The notes below the pieces were generated by a model. That model worked only from the letters and a program-made list of their open reading frames with translations. It made no database searches and was not told the origin of the DNA. Source: Comamonadaceae bacterium (GTDB taxonomy: Bacteria > Pseudomonadota > Gammaproteobacteria > Burkholderiales > Burkholderiaceae_C). From it: 7,715 nt of DNA. The position numbers were made by a program, and so were the translations under genes. The stretch's first letter is position 1; every line of letters begins with the position of its first letter. The DNA lies in contig CANHBU010000079.1 of assembly GCA_947458345.1 (NCBI GenBank), forward strand, positions 1 to 7,715. Direction: 5' to 3'. This document shows, one piece after another, positions 1 through 5,409 of the stretch.

Positions 1-2
1 AA

Positions 3-314
3 TCGGGCACCAGCCGGCTGAGCATGCGGCCCTGGCTGGGACTGACCTCATCGGACGCGAGCGGGCGGGTGCAGGTGCTGCGCGTCAGCGACGACAGTCC
101 AGCTCAACAGGCCGGCCTCAAGGGGGGCGATGTGGTGCTGGCCGTCGATGGCAACAAGGTCAGCTCGCTGGAGGCTTTCTACAAAAAGCTGTGGGACCGA
201 GCCAGTCCGCAAGAGCCAGTGAGCCTGACGGTGCTGCAAGGCGCCGATGTCAACACCGTGGTGGTCCAGCCGCAAAACCGCATGGCCAATTTGCGCAAGG
301 CCACGGGGATCTGA
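3..314 (+). CDS. Trypsin-like (HtrA/Deg-type) serine protease, C-terminal PDZ domain, 5' truncated
   Basis: The reading frame is open from the left edge of the window, so this is the end of a longer gene; an in-frame ATG at 24 is probably internal. What remains (about 103 residues, ending at TGA 312-314) looks like one PDZ domain. It has a GLTSSD-like first strand, the pattern 'VLRVSDDSPAQQAGLKGGDVVLAVDG' split around the DSPA-x-x-AGL turn and the GDVVLAVDG carboxylate-side strand, then a final strand (VSLTVLQG). In Deg/HtrA proteases such a C-terminal PDZ domain binds exposed C-termini or regulates the protease, usually in the periplasm. The chymotrypsin-fold protease domain itself lies outside the window, so the protease call is inference from this domain pattern and from the usual neighbourhood. 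The gene converges with the minus-strand SDR gene, with only 9 bp between the two stop codons. A stand-alone PDZ protein is possible but less likely. Confidence 0.75.
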   Translation, partial: SGTSRLSMRPWLGLTSSDASGRVQVLRVSDDSPAQQAGLKGGDVVLAVDGNKVSSLEAFYKKLWDRASPQEPVSLTVLQGADVNTVVVQPQNRMANLRKATGI

Positions 315-323
315 GCGCGTGCG

Positions 324-1316
324 TCAAGGGCCGCGCAAGCCTTCGGCAATGCTGGGATAGCGCAAGCGCAAGCGCAGTTCGCGCTTTAAGCGCTGGTTGT
401 CCAGCCGGCGCGACTCGCTCATGAAACTCAGCATCATCGGCGGCAATTGCGAGGCTGCGCTCGCGCGGTCGATGCGAGGCGGCCGGGGCAGGCCGTAGAA
501 GTCGGCGGCCCAATCGAAGTAGTCGCCCATTTTGAGATCGGTGTCGTCGCAGGCATGGGTGATGCGCTGGGCGCGCCCGCGCCACAAGGCTGCGATGCAG
601 GCTCTGGCCAAGTCATCGGCGTGCACATGGTTGGTGTAGACATCGTCCTGGCTGCGCAGCACCGGCATGCCCTTGAGCAAGCGGCCGCGGGGGTTACCGC
701 CCTCGCGGTCGGGTGCGTAAATGCCCGGAATGCGCAAGATATGCGCGGTAACGCCCGCATGGCGACCATAAAAACGCACCTGCTGCTCGGCATCGACCCT
801 GCGCTGCGCACGGGCGGTGTGCGCCGCCACCGCGCGCGTCTCTTGCACCCAGGCGCCGCCGCAGTCGCCATACACGCCGCTGGTCGAGCCGTACACCAGC
901 GCCTGCGGGCCGGCGCGCAAGGCCAAGGCTTGCAGCAAGGCGCGGGTGCGCGGATCGCGCCGCAAATGGCCTTGCGGGTCCTGCGGCGGCGGGGCCAGGT
1001 GCAGCACCCGCGTGCCCAGCGCCGCCAGGCGCTGCAGCTCACCGGGCCTGTCCAAATTGCCGACAAGCGGCGTGATGCCCTGCTCTCGCAGCGCGCCCAC
1101 GCGCTCGGGCGATGAGGTCAGGGCCAGCACGCGCACACGCGCCGGCAGCTCGCGCGCCACCCGCAGGCCAACATCGCCACAGCCGACAATGAGCACGCGC
1201 TGACGGCGAAAACGCGAAGGCAGCGCCCCGGGCCGGGCCGCATGCAAATTGACGAAAGAGGCACTGATCAAGGGCAAAATCCGGGGTGGGTTGGCTTTTG
1301 GTGTCGACCCGAGCAT
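324..1316 (-). CDS. Atypical SDR / NAD-dependent epimerase-dehydratase family protein
   Basis: An N-terminal Rossmann fold is visible as VLIVGCGDVG (GxGxxG at residues 45-50), followed by a TSSPERV strand-helix. A YGSTSGVYGD segment at 142-151 and HADDLARA in the C-terminal half are typical of extended SDR proteins related to YeeZ and NAD-dependent epimerases. I see no YxxxK pair in the usual place (the region reads TARAQRRVDAE), which points to the atypical SDR group; the substrate is unknown. It is probably cytosolic. The start is uncertain. ATG 1316 gives 330 residues but places 40 residues before the Rossmann strand and has no Shine-Dalgarno sequence. TTG 1247 (residue 24) or GTG 1196 (residue 41) would give lengths closer to the family, also without a good ribosome site. 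The gene is divergent from the reductase at 1343, with only 26 bp between the start codons if ATG 1316 is used. It converges with the protease gene at its 3' end. Confidence 0.85.
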   Translation of the reverse strand: MLGSTPKANPPRILPLISASFVNLHAARPGALPSRFRRQRVLIVGCGDVGLRVARELPARVRVLALTSSPERVGALREQGITPLVGNLDRPGELQRLAALGTRVLHLAPPPQDPQGHLRRDPRTRALLQALALRAGPQALVYGSTSGVYGDCGGAWVQETRAVAAHTARAQRRVDAEQQVRFYGRHAGVTAHILRIPGIYAPDREGGNPRGRLLKGMPVLRSQDDVYTNHVHADDLARACIAALWRGRAQRITHACDDTDLKMGDYFDWAADFYGLPRPPRIDRASAASQLPPMMLSFMSESRRLDNQRLKRELRLRLRYPSIAEGLRGP

Positions 1317-1342
1317 GACAAAAACAGCACAAGGATACCAAT

Positions 1343-2374
1343 ATGAGTTTCAGCGTGAAGGTCGAACCCAGCGGCCGCACATTCAGCGCAGAGCCTGGCG
1401 AGGCGGTTTTGGCAGCGGCCATCCGCCAATCGATCGGCTTGCCGTATGGCTGCAAAGACGGCGCCTGTGGCTCGTGCAAATGCAAGAAGCTCCAAGGCAG
1501 TGTGGTCCACGGCCCGCACCAGTCCAAGGCCCTGTCGGCGCAAGAGGAAGAGGCCGGATTGATGCTCGCTTGCTGCGCGGTGCCGCAAAGCGATCTGGTG
1601 ATCGAGTCGCGCCAGGTCACCGAAGAGGGCGCGCTGCCCGTGCGCAAGATGCCCGCGCGCATCAGCAGCCTGAACCGGCTCACCGACGATGTGATGCGCA
1701 TGACGCTGCAACTGCCGGCCAATGAGGTGTTTCGCTACCACGCCGGCCAGTATGTGGAATTCATCTTGCGCGATGGCGCCAGACGCAGCTACTCCATGGC
1801 CAATGCGCCGCACACCCAAAGCCCCGGGGTCGAGCTGCATCTGCGCCACATGCCCGGCGGCAAGTTCACCGATCAGGTGTTTTCCACCCTGAAAGAAAAA
1901 GACATCGTTCGCATCGAAGGGCCCTTTGGCAGCTTTTACTTGCGCGAGACCAGCAACAAGCCCATGGTCCTGCTGGCCTCGGGCACGGGCTTTGCACCCA
2001 TCAAGGCGCTCATCGAGCACATGCAGTTCAAGGGCATTGCGCGGCCGGCCGTGCTCTACTGGGGCGGACGTCGACCCGCCGACCTGTACCTGAGCGACTG
2101 GATCGAGGCAAAGTGCAGCGAGATGCCCAATCTGCGCTATGTGCCGGTGGTCTCCGATGCCCTGCCCCAAGACCAGTGGCAAGGCCGCACCGGCTTCGTG
2201 CACCAGGCGGTGCTGCAGGACCTGCCCAATCTGTCGGGCCATCAGGTCTACGCCTGCGGCGCGCCCATCGTGGTCGATTCGGCCCGCGCCGACTACACCA
2301 CCTTGGCCGGCCTGCCGATCGAAGAGTTCTTCGCCGACTCGTTTACCAGCGAGGCCGACAAGGCCCAAACCTAA
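1343..2374 (+). CDS. 2Fe-2S/FAD/NAD(P)H oxidoreductase, annotated in relatives as CDP-6-deoxy-delta-3,4-glucoseen reductase
   Basis: This 343-residue protein has the layout of a ring-hydroxylase-type reductase. Residues 1-90 form a plant-type ferredoxin domain with cluster ligands C37, C42, C45 and C77. Residues about 103-200 form a FAD-binding beta-barrel with the RxYS motif at 148-151. Residues about 205-340 form a nucleotide-binding domain with GTGFAP at 214-219 and CGAP at 305-308. It should pass electrons from NAD(P)H through FAD and the 2Fe-2S cluster to a partner oxygenase or dehydratase. The name from CDP-ascarylose biosynthesis (AscD/E3) is a homology label. No deoxysugar or oxygenase gene is present here, so the physiological partner is unknown. 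ATG 1343 is preceded by AAGGA at 1331-1335 with 7-nt spacing. The protein is cytosolic, with no signal peptide. The next gene starts 17 bp after the stop on the same strand, suggesting co-transcription. Confidence 0.9.
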   Translation: MSFSVKVEPSGRTFSAEPGEAVLAAAIRQSIGLPYGCKDGACGSCKCKKLQGSVVHGPHQSKALSAQEEEAGLMLACCAVPQSDLVIESRQVTEEGALPVRKMPARISSLNRLTDDVMRMTLQLPANEVFRYHAGQYVEFILRDGARRSYSMANAPHTQSPGVELHLRHMPGGKFTDQVFSTLKEKDIVRIEGPFGSFYLRETSNKPMVLLASGTGFAPIKALIEHMQFKGIARPAVLYWGGRRPADLYLSDWIEAKCSEMPNLRYVPVVSDALPQDQWQGRTGFVHQAVLQDLPNLSGHQVYACGAPIVVDSARADYTTLAGLPIEEFFADSFTSEADKAQT

Positions 2375-2379
2375 AGCCC

Positions 2380-2384
2380 AGGAG
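2380..2384 (+). promoter_or_regulatory. Ribosome binding site for the Bug solute-binding protein
   Basis: AGGAG lies 7 nt before ATG 2392, just after the reductase stop codon at 2372-2374. It fixes the start at 2392, although the frame stays open upstream to 2113 inside the reductase gene. The protein beginning at 2392 has a clean signal peptide, which supports this choice. Confidence 0.8.
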
Positions 2385-2391
2385 ACCGCAC

Positions 2392-3381
2392 ATGACCCAG
2401 ATCCACCGCCTCGACCACGGCATCAACCGCCGCCACCTGCTTGCCGCTGCGCTGGCCAGTCCACTGGCGCCAGCCTGGGCCCAGGGCAAGCCCCTGCGCA
2501 TCATCGTGCCCTACGCAGCGGGCGGGCCGATCGACGTGACCGCGCGGCTGCTGGCCGAGCGCGTGCAGAGTAGTCTGGGCACCGTCATCATCGAGAACCG
2601 GCCGGGCGGGGGCGGCAATATCGGGGCCGATCTGGTGGCCAAGGCCGCGCCCGACGGCCTGACCATCGGCATCGCGGCAGTGGCCACCCACGCGATCAAC
2701 CCCTGGCTTTACAGCAAAATGCCCTACAACGCGGCCACCGACTTTACGGCCATCACGCAGATGCTGCGCGTGCCCAATGTGCTGGTGATGAATGCCGAGG
2801 TGGCGCAAAAGCTCAAGATTCAGACCCTGGCCGACCTGATCGCGTACGCCAAGGCCAATCCGGGCCGGCTCAACTACGGCAGCGGCGGCAATGGCAGTGC
2901 CGGTCATCTGGCCGGCGAAATGTTCAAAAAGGCGACCGACCTATTCATCGTCCACATCCCGTTCAACGGCGGCAACCCGGCCCAACTGGCCCTGCTGAGC
3001 GGACAGGTGGACTTCAACTTCGACAACTTGGCCACTGCGGCGGCCAATATCAGGGCAGGCAAGCTCAAGCCCCTGGCGGTGACCACCGCAGCGCGCAGCG
3101 CCCTCATGCCCGATGTGCCGAGCGTGGCCGAAACGCTCAAAGGCTTCGAGGTCGATACCTGGTGGGGCCTGGTCGGGCCAGCCGGCCTGCCACGCGAAAT
3201 CACCAACCGGCTGCACCAAGCCTTTGCCGGGGCGCTGCAGCAGCCGGAGGTCAAGACCCGCTTTGCCGCCCTGATGGCCGAGCCCGTGGCCAACACGCCC
3301 GAGCAGTTCGGCGCTTTCATGAAGCAGGAGTTGGCCAAGTACGAAAACGTGGTCAAGGCCTCGGGCGCCAAGGTCGATTGA
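2392..3381 (+). CDS. Bug-family tripartite tricarboxylate transporter substrate-binding protein
   Basis: The 329-residue protein begins with an export signal: N12-R13-R14-H-L-L-A, a hydrophobic stretch, then cleavage after AWA (residue 30) before QG. The RR pair is Tat-like, but Sec export is also possible. The mature protein shows Bug/TctC hallmarks: IIVPYAAGGPIDVTAR at 37-52, whose GGPxD loop contacts the ligand carboxylate in known Bug structures. These are followed by ENRPGGGGNIGADLVAKAAPDG (split here for reading: ENRPGGGG, NIGADLVA, KAAPDG), then YGSGGNGSAGHLAGE, VDFNFDNL and PDVPSVAE. Such periplasmic receptors bind small carboxylates or amides and feed a TctAB permease or a sensor. 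No TctA or TctB gene is in the window, so this is an orphan receptor, as is common in Burkholderiales. It is in an apparent operon with the upstream reductase (17-bp gap). The ligand cannot be deduced. An 86-bp spacer separates its stop from the convergent cupin gene. Confidence 0.93.
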   Translation: MTQIHRLDHGINRRHLLAAALASPLAPAWAQGKPLRIIVPYAAGGPIDVTARLLAERVQSSLGTVIIENRPGGGGNIGADLVAKAAPDGLTIGIAAVATHAINPWLYSKMPYNAATDFTAITQMLRVPNVLVMNAEVAQKLKIQTLADLIAYAKANPGRLNYGSGGNGSAGHLAGEMFKKATDLFIVHIPFNGGNPAQLALLSGQVDFNFDNLATAAANIRAGKLKPLAVTTAARSALMPDVPSVAETLKGFEVDTWWGLVGPAGLPREITNRLHQAFAGALQQPEVKTRFAALMAEPVANTPEQFGAFMKQELAKYENVVKASGAKVD

Positions 3382-3408
3382 GCCTGGATGCGGCCGCCCC
3401 AGCTCCCG

Positions 3409-3440
3409 GGCCCGATCACCGGGCCGCTTGAAGGGCCCGG
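3409..3440. terminator. Two mutually exclusive GC hairpins between convergent genes, possible bidirectional terminator
   Basis: In the 86-bp spacer between the Bug gene and the cupin gene, GGCCCG (3409-3414) pairs with CGGGCC (3420-3425) around a 5-nt loop. Alternatively CCGGGCC (3419-3425) pairs with GGCCCGG (3434-3440) around an 8-nt loop. The two stems share 3420-3425, so only one can form at a time. Neither strand has a U-run after the stem, so this is not a textbook intrinsic terminator. Its place between converging stop codons suggests a terminator or transcript-end-stabilising role. Confidence 0.4.
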
Positions 3441-3467
3441 CTCAAAGACCCACTTCAAGGAGCCGTT

Positions 3468-3854
3468 TCAGGGTTCCTTGACGAACAAGGTCACCAGCGG
3501 CTCATCGCCCACCGGCTGGCTCCAGTGACCGTGCACGCTGGGGTCAAAGGTGGCGCCGGGCGGCAGCACATCGGCTGAATAAAAATGCTCGCCCGGCTTG
3601 AAGATGCGGCTTACGCCGCCTTGCAAGCCGATCTCCATCTGGCCGCCCAAGATAAACACCCACTGCGGTTTTTCGGTGCAGTGGAACTGGCTGCGAAAAC
3701 CCACCGGGCTGTGGCGCAGCTGAAGACCCGATGCAGGCATGACCGCCGACAGCCGCGAGGCCGGCGTGCCCCCGGGCAAATCGATGACTTGCTCGCCAAA
3801 GCGCGCCCGGCCATCGGTGTCGGTGTAGAGAACAGTTTGGGTAAATTGCGGCAT
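3468..3854 (-). CDS. Small cupin domain protein
   Basis: This 128-residue protein is a single cupin barrel. The first cupin motif region is QFHCTEKPQWVFILGGQMEI, with H58 and the following G70-G71 turn; the second is at about 95-115 with PPG and HGHW (H108, H110). The usual HxH...E metal set of motif 1 is incomplete: only H58 is obvious and Q64 sits near the expected acid, so metal binding is uncertain. It resembles small single-domain cupins whose substrates are unknown, and no enzyme activity can be assigned. There is no signal peptide. The frame stays open upstream to 4700, antisense to the SUMF1-fold gene, but the cupin fold starts right at MPQFTQTVLY, so ATG 3854 is preferred. No Shine-Dalgarno sequence precedes that ATG; a TTG at 3887 is an alternative start. 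The gene converges with the Bug gene and diverges from the SUMF1-fold gene. Confidence 0.8.
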   Translation of the reverse strand: MPQFTQTVLYTDTDGRARFGEQVIDLPGGTPASRLSAVMPASGLQLRHSPVGFRSQFHCTEKPQWVFILGGQMEIGLQGGVSRIFKPGEHFYSADVLPPGATFDPSVHGHWSQPVGDEPLVTLFVKEP

Positions 3855-3965
3855 GGGAGTGAGTCTAGCGCGAGGAAGGTCGGCCAAACCCGTCGTCGCG
3901 AGGAGTCTCAAACCCAACTGCAGCGTGACGAGCCCTGAGGGCGCCCCACTGCAAACCGGGTCATC

Positions 3966-3996
3966 GCCCAGCCGGGCACCCCTTGAGCGGCTGGGC
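3966..3996. repeat. Perfect 9-bp inverted repeat upstream of the SUMF1-fold gene
   Basis: GCCCAGCCG (3966-3974) is exactly complementary to CGGCTGGGC (3988-3996), with a 13-nt loop, ending 32 nt before ATG 4029. It lies in the 174-bp spacer between the divergent cupin and SUMF1-fold genes. It could be an operator or a 5'-leader hairpin. Its CCAGCC/GGCTGG core recurs in the hairpin after the same gene (4781-4810). A smaller overlapping pair, GGCCA (3994-3998) with TGGCC (4006-4010), sits next to it. I see no convincing -35/-10 pair in this spacer on the plus strand. Confidence 0.6.
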
Positions 3997-4028
3997 CAGC
4001 ACAATTGGCCATCTTCGCCGAGCACGCC

Positions 4029-4772
4029 ATGACGCAACGCCACAGACTCTACCTCCCCCTGATCGCCGCCCTGGCTCTTGCCGCGCCATCGGTCCAAAGC
4101 GCCGAAATGCAGCCCATCAGCCACTTCGAGATCGACCGCACCGAGGTCACCATCGGCCAGTTTCGCCGCTTTGTGCAGGCCACCGGAACAGTGACGCAGG
4201 CTGAACGGGCCGGTGGGGGCAGCACGTTTGAGGCAGGCTGGGAGCAGAGGCGCGGCTGGGTCTGGCATTCGCCCTACGGCAAACCCGGCGCCGAGGGTGA
4301 GCCCGCCGCCCATGTGACCCACGCCGAAGCTCAGGCGTTTTGCCGCTGGGCGGGCAAACGCCTGCCCACCGACGCCGAGTGGGGAGAGGCGGCCTACACC
4401 GAGCGGCGCTCCTCGCCACCGGCTGGCTTTGTGCGGGGCAAAAGCTACCCCTACCCCACCGGCGACAGCCCCAGGGGTGCCAACTGCCTGGGTGACTGCG
4501 GACCCGTCAACCCGGTCTCTCACGCCGTCACCTCGCGCGGCCGCGGTCACGCGCTGGCCGGCAGCACCGCAGCGGGCGTCAACGGCCTTTTTGAGATGGG
4601 CGGCAATCTGTGGGAATGGGTCGACAGCGGGCCGGGCAGCGAGCAGCGCACCCGCGGCGGCTCCTGGTGGTATGGGGCCGGCCCCATGCAAGATCAGCAT
4701 GTGCAGGGCAAACCGGTCGGCACGGCCGTGATCTACATCGGCTTTCGCTGCGCGCGCGATCTCAAGCGCTAA
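4029..4772 (+). CDS. Exported SUMF1/EgtB/PvdO-family (FGE-sulfatase fold) protein
   Basis: A start at ATG 4029 gives 247 residues with a standard Sec signal: MTQRHR, a hydrophobic core at 7-19 and a likely cut after SVQSA (25). A TTG at 4005 would add 8 residues and spoil the signal, so it is less likely; the ribosome site is weak for both. The mature part shows the FGE-sulfatase/SUMF1 fold: FEIDRTEVTIGQF at 33-45, GKRLPTDAEWGEAAYTERR around 109-127, GLFEMGGNLWEWV at 186-198, RGGSWWYG at 209-216, and IGFRCARD near the end. Family members include formylglycine-generating enzymes, EgtB-type sulfoxide synthases and PvdO. The two catalytic copper-binding cysteines of true FGE follow RGGS; here the matching places are Y215 and about M220, so sulfatase activation is unlikely. 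An NCLGDCG segment may hold a structural disulfide. The role is unknown. It lies upstream of the molybdenum hydroxylase operon but is separated from it by a hairpin and a promoter-like site. Confidence 0.87.
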   Translation: MTQRHRLYLPLIAALALAAPSVQSAEMQPISHFEIDRTEVTIGQFRRFVQATGTVTQAERAGGGSTFEAGWEQRRGWVWHSPYGKPGAEGEPAAHVTHAEAQAFCRWAGKRLPTDAEWGEAAYTERRSSPPAGFVRGKSYPYPTGDSPRGANCLGDCGPVNPVSHAVTSRGRGHALAGSTAAGVNGLFEMGGNLWEWVDSGPGSEQRTRGGSWWYGAGPMQDQHVQGKPVGTAVIYIGFRCARDLKR

Positions 4773-4780
4773 ACCCTGCA

Positions 4781-4810
4781 GCGTCCAGCCAACCCGGGGC
4801 GGCTGGACGC
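4781..4810 (+). terminator. Perfect 10-bp hairpin after the SUMF1-fold gene, likely terminator
   Basis: GCGTCCAGCC (4781-4790) pairs without mismatch with GGCTGGACGC (4801-4810) around a 10-nt loop, starting 8 nt after the TAA stop. The stem is strong and GC-rich, but no T-run follows (the next bases are gccggggaat), so it is a terminator or 3'-end stabiliser of non-canonical type. It separates the SUMF1-fold gene from the downstream operon. Confidence 0.6.
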
Positions 4811-4828
4811 GCCGGGGAATACCCTCGA

Positions 4829-4857
4829 TTGACCGTGCGCACCAAGCCTTCTAAGCT
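4829..4857 (+). promoter_or_regulatory. Sigma70-like promoter candidate for the molybdenum hydroxylase operon
   Basis: TTGACC (4829-4834, 5 of 6 to TTGACA) is followed after exactly 17 nt by TAAGCT (4852-4857), which keeps the first, second and last bases of TATAAT. Transcription would start near 4864, giving a leader of about 26 nt that includes the ribosome site at 4878-4883. It follows a hairpin terminator and precedes the small subunit gene, which fits an operon promoter. Confidence 0.5.
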
Positions 4858-4860
4858 TGG
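4842..4860. repeat. Inverted repeat overlapping the -10 region, possible operator
   Basis: CCAAGC (4842-4847) is complementary to GCTTGG (4855-4860) with a 7-nt spacer. The right arm overlaps the candidate -10 hexamer, so a bound dimeric regulator would block the promoter. Six-base arms can arise by chance, and no regulator gene is present in the window. Confidence 0.35.
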
Positions 4861-4877
4861 GCGGCCATCGTCAACCC

Positions 4878-4883
4878 AAGGGG
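4878..4883 (+). promoter_or_regulatory. Ribosome binding site for the small 2Fe-2S subunit
   Basis: AAGGGG lies 6 nt before ATG 4890 and favours that start over the in-frame TTG at 4857, which would add 11 residues not expected in the family and would overlap the candidate -10 box. Confidence 0.75.
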
Positions 4884-4889
4884 CCGCGC

Positions 4890-5399
4890 ATGCTCAAACT
4901 CAACATCAACAACAAGACCCACCTGGTCGACGTCGAGCCTGAAATGCCCCTGCTATGGGTGCTGCGCGACCATCTGGACATGACCGGCACCAAGTTTGGC
5001 TGCGGCATTGCCCAATGCGGCGCTTGCACCGTGCACCTTGACGGGGAGCCCGTGCGCTCTTGCTCCTACCCCGTATCGGCGGCCACTGAGGGAAAAATCA
5101 CCACCATCGAGGGCCTGTCCGACGACGGCTCGCATCCGGTGCAAATGGCCTGGAAGGCGCTCGATGTGCCCCAGTGCGGCTACTGCCAGTCGGGCCAAGT
5201 GCTGGCGGCCGCGGCCCTGCTGCGCAAGAACCCCAAGCCCACTGATGCCGACATCGATGAGGCCATGACCAACATCTGCCGCTGTGGCACCTACCAGCGC
5301 ATCCGCGCCGCCATCCATCTGGCCGCGCAAACCGGCAAGGGCGTGGGCTCGGTGATCCACATGGTCGACGTGTCGGCGCAAAGCACGCCTCAAGCCTAA
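4890..5399 (+). CDS. Isoquinoline 1-oxidoreductase-type small subunit, two 2Fe-2S clusters (iorA-like)
   Basis: The 169-residue protein is the full-length electron-transfer subunit of a xanthine-oxidase-family molybdenum hydroxylase. The N-terminal plant-type ferredoxin domain has ligands C38, C43, C46 and C58 in [10 protein letters not shown]...SCSYP. The C-terminal four-helix domain has C96, C99, C130 and C132 in QCGYCQSG and NICRCGTY; Q95 next to C96 normally contacts the pterin cofactor. It passes electrons from the molybdenum site of the large subunit to an external acceptor. It has no signal peptide and no FAD domain, which matches the IorAB/aldehyde dehydrogenase branch, where the small subunit is carried out of the cell folded with the Tat-exported large subunit. 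The large-subunit gene starts 10 bp after its stop. The family call is very firm; the substrate is not. Confidence 0.95.
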   Translation: MLKLNINNKTHLVDVEPEMPLLWVLRDHLDMTGTKFGCGIAQCGACTVHLDGEPVRSCSYPVSAATEGKITTIEGLSDDGSHPVQMAWKALDVPQCGYCQSGQVLAAAALLRKNPKPTDADIDEAMTNICRCGTYQRIRAAIHLAAQTGKGVGSVIHMVDVSAQSTPQA

Positions 5400-5409
5400 G
5401 GAGCGGGTC

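Noticed and set aside
315..336. GCGCG/CGCGC pair between the protease and SDR stop codons as a terminator
   Set aside because: A five-base stem in GC-rich DNA with no T-run is not distinguishable from chance.
1268..2368. 366-codon minus-strand open frame across the reductase gene
   Set aside because: It is the shadow of a gene whose cofactor motifs are all intact on the plus strand.
2113..2391. N-terminal extension of the Bug protein into the reductase gene
   Set aside because: It would overlap conserved reductase sequence and bury the signal peptide. The AGGAG site and ATG 2392 explain the start.
3983..4005. TTGAGC with CACAAT as a promoter for the SUMF1-fold gene
   Set aside because: The spacing is only 11 nt, too short for sigma70, and the -35 lies partly inside the inverted repeat.
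3855..4700. Long minus-strand extension of the cupin reading frame, antisense to the SUMF1-fold gene
   Set aside because: The plus-strand SUMF1-fold motifs are clear, and the extension has low-complexity Gly/Ala-rich content with no recognisable domain. High GC keeps antisense frames open.
4029..4772. Calling the SUMF1-fold gene a formylglycine-generating enzyme or sulfatase activator
   Set aside because: The catalytic cysteines are missing, the protein has an export signal, and no sulfatase is present.
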